From NCBI RefSeq assembly GCF_963576615.1, contig NC_088711.1:19500182-19564181 (forward strand): a stretch of DNA of 64,000 nt, in the 5' to 3' direction. The translations under genes and the position numbers were made by a program. Source of the stretch: Watersipora subatra (lineage: Eukaryota; Bryozoa; Gymnolaemata; Cheilostomatida; Watersiporidae). Numbering within the stretch: the first letter of the stretch is position 1; the number at the start of each line of letters is the position of its first letter. Below the pieces are notes generated by a model. That model ran no database searches. It saw nothing but the letters and a program-made list of their open reading frames with translations, and was not told the DNA's origin. Shown piece after piece: positions 57,600-64,000 of the stretch.

Positions 57600-58885
57600 A
57601 GATGCTGACACAACAGCGGCTATGACTGCTCATACCTCACTCCGCTATCAAAGCAGCAGTTGTATTCACAGACTGTCCGTCTTGAGTTATCCTAACAGCT
57701 GGCTCTACTGTTTATGACTATCAGAGAATAAAGAAGTTGTGATCTCCTGGCTTATAGCTTTATTAGAGATGAAGTTGCACAAAATTTTAGTATGTTTCAT
57801 CTGAAAGTATTTGTAATTTTTTATCCTTTGAGATTGTTTTTAATGTTTGAGGTGATTTGACTACCAGAATGCTTGAAGATTAAAATCGTCAAAACTTGAT
57901 CGGCGTTAAAATGTTCTGCAAAAAAGACATGCCCAGACTTCTCCAAATATGATGTCAGTAACAATGCATATTGTTTATAAGGGATAAATCTACAGTTTCT
58001 TCAGCGTTGGGTACTTACATGTTTACATGACATTTAGAAGGAAAAGTCGGACAATTTCTAACCAACTAGGCCTATCTTTAAATTATTAAAAACATCTATA
58101 GAAATGCATCTGAAGCTATCTTTGAAGCTTTATACCGACAATAATCAGCAAATACAAAATAAAACATACGTAAATAGAGATATGTAACACACAGCTGACA
58201 CATCAGCGTCTATGACTGCTCATGCCTCACTCCGCTATCAAAGCAGCAGTTGTATTCTCAGACTGTCCGTCTTGGGTTATCCTAACAGCTGGCTCTACTG
58301 TTTATGACTATCAGAGAATAAAAAAGTTTGTTCTCGGATCACGCACTTACGAACATCTCAGTTTCAGTGATAAAAGCTATAGACACCGTTCATCCTAGTC
58401 AATAATCAAGTCAATAATAATAGTCTGACATTTTGATATCATGGTTTATAGCTTTAAAGATGAACTTACACAAAATTTTAGTAGATTGTATCAGAAAGTA
58501 TCAGTATTTTTCTATCATTTGTGATTGTTTTTTAATGTTTGAGGTGGTCTGATTGCCAGGATGTTTCAAGATTAAAATCGACAAAACTTGATCACAGATA
58601 AAACGGTCAGAAGCAAAAGACATGCCTAGACTTCTCCAAATATGATGTCAGTAACCATGCATATTGTTTATAAGTGATAAATATACAGTTTTTTCAGCAT
58701 CCGGTACTTGAATGTTTATACATAATTTAGCAGGAAAAGTTGGACAATTTCTAACCAACGAGGACTACCTTTCAATTATTTAAAACATCTATAGAAATGT
58801 ATCTGAAGTTATATTTGAAGTTTCGTTGTAACAATCAAAGCAAATACAAAATAAAACATACGTAAATAGAGATATGTAACACACA
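57600..58885. repeat. Tandem duplication within the left arm
   Basis: About 57600-58195 and 58196-58885 are diverged direct copies ('tcactccgctatcaaagcag', 'atcctaacagctggctctac', 'tagagatatgtaacacacag'). The right arm has only one copy, which explains the arm length difference. The second unit, with 'tcggatcacgcacttacg', matches the right arm better. Confidence 0.85.
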
Positions 58886-59425
58886 GCTTGACCCCAATAG
58901 CTGATATCATAACGAGAGGGACAAAAAGCGAAACTAAATTTTGTGCGAGTTTATCTTTAAACACAGTTTCATAGTAAACATACCCATGTTAATAATCAGA
59001 ACTCTGTGTTGGTCATTTAAAATTCTGTTCAAGCATTAAACAGGTTCACTTAGATTCTCACTAAACTCCAGCTAGGCTGGTTAGTGACTTGGCAGAAAGC
59101 TGCTGTATGTCATGTCAGAAGCCCTGCCTGTCACTTCTGGAGTCTTTTCTAGGAATTGCACTCTAACCTGCTGGTCACGTGTCAGACACTCCAGACCACC
59201 AGGGCAGGATTCTATTACCGTACATTAATGTGAAGTAAAGCAGTGGATTGATTTTGTGGATCCACTGAAAGTCGCCAGTAACAAGTATTTACTGTAGTAA
59301 CAAAAGACGTTGATCCCCTTCCTTGTACAGATGGTAGTCTAGACACGCAGGAACGAAGCGCCGTCTTCAGCCCATTGAACTTACCAAGCGGCTATTACCC
59401 TAGTAGGTAGAGTTGGGTAGGAATG

Positions 59426-60377
59426 TTAAAGGTTGACTTGCAACAAAATTCACATTACAGTTATTTGATATGAAAAGATTCACCATGTCTTACTCTGTTG
59501 TGTTGTAGGTGCAAAATATGTGAAAATGTGATTACAAGCTCTTAAAAGCTCAAAAACGAACAGTTAATCGCAGCCACACGAGACCGCCGTAGTTTGGATT
59601 CTCTTTCCAAAACAGCTCAAATGTGACGTAGTTGTGGTAGATGGTTTCTGTTTACACTTTCATGCAACCTTATTCGTCGAAATATTTTCACAAATATACT
59701 TCACGCATTCAATAAAACCATGTCTATTGTTCTTAAGCGTCTATTTTATCGTCATTGTAATGCTGTCACTTTGAGCACTGATATCTTATAACTTACCGTA
59801 AAAATTCGTTAAACTTTTTAACCTTAGCTCGAAGGAGTGCATATCGTTCTCTGATAATCATGACGAGTCTGTTGGTGACCTGTGATAATCGAAAAGTGCT
59901 GCAAAAATTATTTTCGAAGTATTGAGTCACATGATCAGGTTACGATTTGACGATTAATTCAAGCCAAAACAAAACTGTAAAGTAGCGAGCATCTATATTT
60001 GATACGGGGTCTTCGGTAAAACCCGAAGTGTTTGTCATAAACTAGTGCTACGATAGGTTTATATTGAGCTTTTTATTTGGCCTTTGATACGGGGTCTTCG
60101 GTAAAACCCGAAATGTTTGTCATAAACTAGTGCTACGATAAGTTTATATTGAGCTTTTTATTGGCCTTTCAATTCATGTGAGAACATCACGTGACAAGAC
60201 AATAACCAAACTGTCATGACTACATCAGAGAAATAAAGAGATTCCAATCTACGGCGGCTTTTCGTTTTTGAGCTTTTAAGAGCTTGTAATCATATTTCCA
60301 CATATTTTGCACTTACAACACAACAGAGTAAGACATGGTGAATCTTTTGATACCAAATAACTGTAATGTGAATTTTG
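59426..60377. mobile_element. TTAA-flanked inverted-repeat element, copy 4, right end lost
   Basis: Starts TTAA, aggttgacttgcaac. At the other end the match stops at aattttg, 20 bp before the expected terminus, and Ty3 RT resumes. It has an extra 86-bp tandem duplication at about 60000-60170 ('gatacggggtcttcggtaaa' twice). Confidence 0.85.
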
Positions 60378-61149
60378 ATCATCTAGTTAGATCATCTATT
60401 TGGATGATATAATTGTATTTGCCCCAGGCGTTGATGCACACATCTAGAGGCTAAACGATGTATTCACCTGGCTCTGGGCTGTCAGCTTGAACTCAAGTCA
60501 AAAAAGTGCTCATTCTTTGCAAACCAAGTGACCTATCTAGATCACACAGTGAGTAGCAAGGGTGTCAACACTGATGATGAGAAGGTCTTGGCTCCTCAGC
60601 TCTGGTTCAATCCACTACAAAAGCGGCATCTCCGAGCATTTTTAGACACCTGTAACTATTACAGTCAATTTATACCAAGCTATTTCGAAATAGCTCAAAC
60701 CTTGACGCAGTTAAGTTAGAAAAACGCACAATTTCAGTGGTAAGATGAGTGCCAAAAAGTGTTCAACACGCCACAGCAACATCTGGTATCCGCCCTTATA
60801 CTAGCTTACCCAGACTTCCAATTCCGTTCGTTCTGGACATCGATGCCAGTGTGAGAGGCCTTGGCGGAATTCTTTCTCAAACGCAGGATGAGCAAGAGAG
60901 AGTGCACGCATACAATTCAAAGATGACGACTGTGGAAAAACTGAACTTGCATAACTTGACAAAAGATGATAACCATCGTAAAAGCAGTGATACTCGTCAA
61001 GTTGCAACTCTGTGGCCAAAAGTTTGTGATCCGTACTGTTCATGCATCTCTGTCATGGTTAATGCACACTGGCCTGTTGGATGGAGACTTTGGGTCTGTA
61101 TGACTTTACAATTGAATACAAAAAGACCTGTGTACACAATCCTTCGTTT

Positions 61150-61393
61150 TTTTGTGATGTCATTCTAGCGTTGTCCGCCATCTTTATGGACACATTTTAT
61201 CGTTAAAAACACGAAGCTTCTGCAGTTAATTATTGCAAACAATCCTTTTGTTGGCAATTTTTTGTTTTAGTATCAAAACAACACTGAAAAATACTATTAA
61301 TCAAGAGAATGACGATCGTTTTCTACAAAGATGGCGGTTTTTTTCGTGGACGAGCGCATGTGCAAACAGGGTGATGACGTCAAAAAACCGATG
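61150..61393. mobile_element. Small inverted-repeat element in the Ty3 fragment
   Basis: About 240 bp with ends 'gtttttttgtgatgtcat' / 'gatgacgtcaaaaaac' and inner pairs 'ccgccatcttt' / 'aaagatggcgg'. It separates the two RNase H blocks. The exact end points and target duplication are uncertain. Confidence 0.65.
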
Positions 61394-63812
61394 GATAATG
61401 CGGACAGTTTGAGTCGCCAGACCTGTAAGGACTGGTGACAGTGCACCCACCTAGCTTGCATCAATCCCTGGATGGAGAAGAACATCGCACCAAGGGTCGA
61501 GCAGCCTGAAGAGGCTCAGCCTTCACAATGACACCATGCTAGCACACCTCTTCATACTATTCTTTCTCATATGAACTTGCGCACTGGTAGCCATGCGGGA
61601 CCCTACCAGGTTCCGCCCCTCCATAACAGCACGGTACAAGCAATACTCGTTGGACCCTCATTTCATAGAGACAACTATCTCCCCCTCAAGCTACTAACTT
61701 GTATCTTTAATGTCATGCAAAATCCTCTGCGATTCTCGTGATGGAGTTGTTAACATTCGTGACCACACAATGTTTCACTCAGGTTTATTTAAAGATGATA
61801 CTCATTTAAAGAAAGAACTCATGTCATTAAGTAATTAAGCAGTACTGGAGGGTTAGTACATAATTCAATAGTTGTACCAAATATGGATACAAGCTAGTTA
61901 CCTACTGTAGCAAATAATTTTCATTGGGGACTTTCAGTGGATCCACACAATCAATCCACTGCTTCGTTTCACATTAATGTAATAGAATCCCTGGGGGCTC
62001 TAGACCGTCTAACCTGTGACTAGCAGGTCAGAGTGTAATTTCTAGAAAAAACGCCAGAAGTGACAGGCAGGACTTTTGACATAACATACCGCAGCTTTCT
62101 GGCAAGTCACTAACCAGCCTAGCTGGAGTTTAGTGAGAATCTAAATGAACCTGTTTAATGCTTGAACAGAATTTTAAATGACTAACACAGGGGTTCTGAT
62201 TATTAACATGGGTGTGTTTACTATGAAACTGTGTTTAAAGATAAACTCGCACAAAATTTAGTTTCCTGTTTGTCCCTTTCGTTATGATATCAGCTATTGG
62301 GGTCAAGTTGTAGGGTTACATGTCTCTATTTACGTATGTTTTATTGTGTATTTGCTTTGATTGTTACAACGAAACTTCAAATATAACTTCAGATACATTT
62401 CTATAGATGTTTTAAATAATTGAAAGGTAGTCCTCGTTGGTTAGAAATTGTCCAACTTTTCCTGCTAAATTATGTATAAACATTCAAGTACCGGATGCTG
62501 AAAAAACTGTATATTTATCACTTATAAACAATATGCATGACTACTAATAACACATTTGGAAAAGTCTAGGCATGTCTTTTGCTTCTGACCGTTTTATCTG
62601 TGATCAAGTTTTGTCGATTTTAATCTTGAAACATCCTGGCAATCAGACCACCTCAAACACTAAAAACAATCACAAATGATAGAAAAATACCGATACTTTC
62701 TGATACAATCTACTAAACCTTTGTGTAAGTTCATCTTTAAAGCTATAAGCCATGAGATCAAAATGTCAGACTATTATTATTGACTTGATTATTGACTAGG
62801 ATGAACGGTATCTATAGCTTTTATCACTGAAACTGAGATGTTCGTAAGTGCGTGATCCGAGAACAAACTTCTTTATCCTCTGATAGTCATAAACAGTAGA
62901 GCCAGCTGTTAGGATAACTCAAGACGGACAGTCTGAGAATACAACTGCTTCTTTGATAGCGGAGTGAGGTATGAGCAGTCATAGACGCTGATGTGTCAGC
63001 ATCTGACATCATGGGAAGAGGCACTAGGTCCTCACAGTGCTGATCTAATTGGTCAATTTATCTCCTTGTTATGAGAAGGTCAATAAACAAGGTGACATAA
63101 TTTCTGTAGTGCCATCCACATTTGTGCACATGTGCGCTCAAGTGAGAATGCATTAAAGTTGTGCCCTATGACATGCGTACATGCTTTCATGGTTTTCAGT
63201 ACTGCAGAAGCAAATCTAATAGAATTATTGGGTATCTTATTATTATCCAATCTGGAAATAGTAGTTAAACAACTTGTTATACTTTTGCATGTTTGAATAT
63301 AAAGCGCCCAGCCATTGCTATCTGTATTGTCACTTGCTATATTATATACTGAGCCTTTAACGTCAATGTTGGTGTTCATGGTCTCATTTTTGTGCAGTTA
63401 ATACACAAGTATACGTCACTGCCAAGATGGAAATTGTAAAAACCCGTTAGTCAAGCGAGTTTTGAAGATAACACTATGAAGATAACACTTACTGGTTAGA
63501 TTGATGAAAATGCTCTAAACTGCCAGCTGGTCACTATGTTTCCATGACCCCACAATGATCTCACAAGTTCGTGTCATCCGCAAGATGGGAGTAGCACAAA
63601 CCCACAAGACAAGCGAGTTTTGTTACTCACAAATTTTTATCGAATGTTTCATCTTGCGAAAGATGGAAATGGTGCTCGTAAATGATGTACAAGAAAATTT
63701 CACACGAGCTATTTCCTTTTTAAACGATTTCACATTATAGCTGTTTCTATGTTGAGTTGATGAGATAGGTGTGCACCGCTGTGACCTCTGGCATAGAAAT
63801 CTTTATCTTTTT

Positions 63813-64000
63813 AAAAAAGCGCCCGCATTAATCCGCAGTATGGGAATATCCATTGAAAAACTTATCGCATGGTAACTCAGAGTGCGCACAATTCCAAGTC
63901 TACATAATGGAAGTATGATGATTAAAAAGCCAGTCATATCACCTGCGGTGTGTTTGCTTATTTACATACCATGATGGATGCATAAATTGGTCAATCAAGC
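63813..64000. other. Non-coding stretch
   Basis: No feature recognised. Confidence 0.4.

Larger units (their letters stand above)
59290..61904 (+). pseudogene. Ty3 pol fragment (RT, RNase H) forming the centre
   Basis: RT resumes in pieces: DVDPLPCTDGSLD and LPSGYY before the TTAA element, LDDIIVFAPGVDAH and SQFIPSYFEIAQTLTQLS after it, then RNase H with LDIDASVRGLGGILSQTQDE and, beyond a small element, DNADSLSRQTCKDW. About 150 bp of RT between SGYY and LDDII are missing. Many stops. It differs in sequence from the element at 24773, so it is a second family or lineage. Confidence 0.82.
56788..63812. mobile_element. Very large inverted repeat (about 7 kb)
   Basis: The left arm 56788-59300 and right arm 61905-63812 are reverse complements, with high identity over nearly 2 kb. 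Outer ends begin near 'aaagataagaaattttac' and its partner. The arms carry no recognisable coding region, although blocks such as VLVNDVQENFTRAISFLNDF are open in both arms. The centre is a Ty3 pol fragment. It could be a giant foldback transposon or an inverted segmental duplication. No target duplication can be stated with confidence. Confidence 0.85.

Overview
This is nuclear DNA from an animal, most likely an AT-rich marine invertebrate. Genes are split by introns with GT..AG junctions and phase-matched exons, and the domains (CUB, C-type lectin) are metazoan. Most of the window is transposable elements and tandem repeats. I cannot fix the species from sequence alone. There is no bacterial or operon-like organisation, and the many open frames inside repeats are not genes.

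Layout. (1) 1-12.2 kb: minisatellites (13, 31, 44, 38, 24 and 35 bp units), a TTAA-flanked long-inverted-repeat element, tRNA-derived SINEs and small candidate minus-strand exons at 3.98-5.40 kb. (2) 12.2-20.5 kb: a minus-strand gene with phase-matched exons for a signal peptide, two CUB domains and a stalk plus transmembrane helix. Its introns hold minisatellites, a LINE relic and non-autonomous DNA transposons. (3) 20.5-31.2 kb: a dispersed repeat split first by a 5'-truncated LINE with a 12-bp target duplication, then by a decayed Ty3-type LTR retrotransposon (LTR, gag, protease, RT, RNase H, integrase). (4) 31.2-42.9 kb: TTAA elements, one split by a CR1/jockey-like LINE, SINE copies, a pogo-like element, and a foldback element with a 9-bp target duplication and a minisatellite in its loop. 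(5) 42.8-47.7 kb: a BED-type hAT transposase pseudogene split by a second hAT-like element with an 8-bp duplication, then a TA-flanked pogo-like element holding a 127-bp hairpin element with its own 8-bp duplication. (6) 49.9-51.4 kb: a complete two-exon C-type lectin gene on the minus strand. Its 5' flank is repeated in inverted orientation at 55.15-55.67 kb, where it cuts off a sulfotransferase-like pseudogene. (7) 56.8-63.8 kb: a roughly 7-kb inverted repeat whose centre is a Ty3 pol fragment broken up by two smaller elements.

Only two loci look like functional host genes: the CUB-transmembrane protein and the secreted C-type lectin. Both would act outside the cell or at its surface, in recognition or adhesion, but nothing here shows they work together. 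The most unusual signals are minisatellites whose units carry splice-site consensus sequences on the sense strand of the CUB gene, a lectin promoter duplicated as an inverted repeat that ends at the start codon, several short snap-back inverted duplications inside decayed coding sequence, and nested insertions with exact target duplications.
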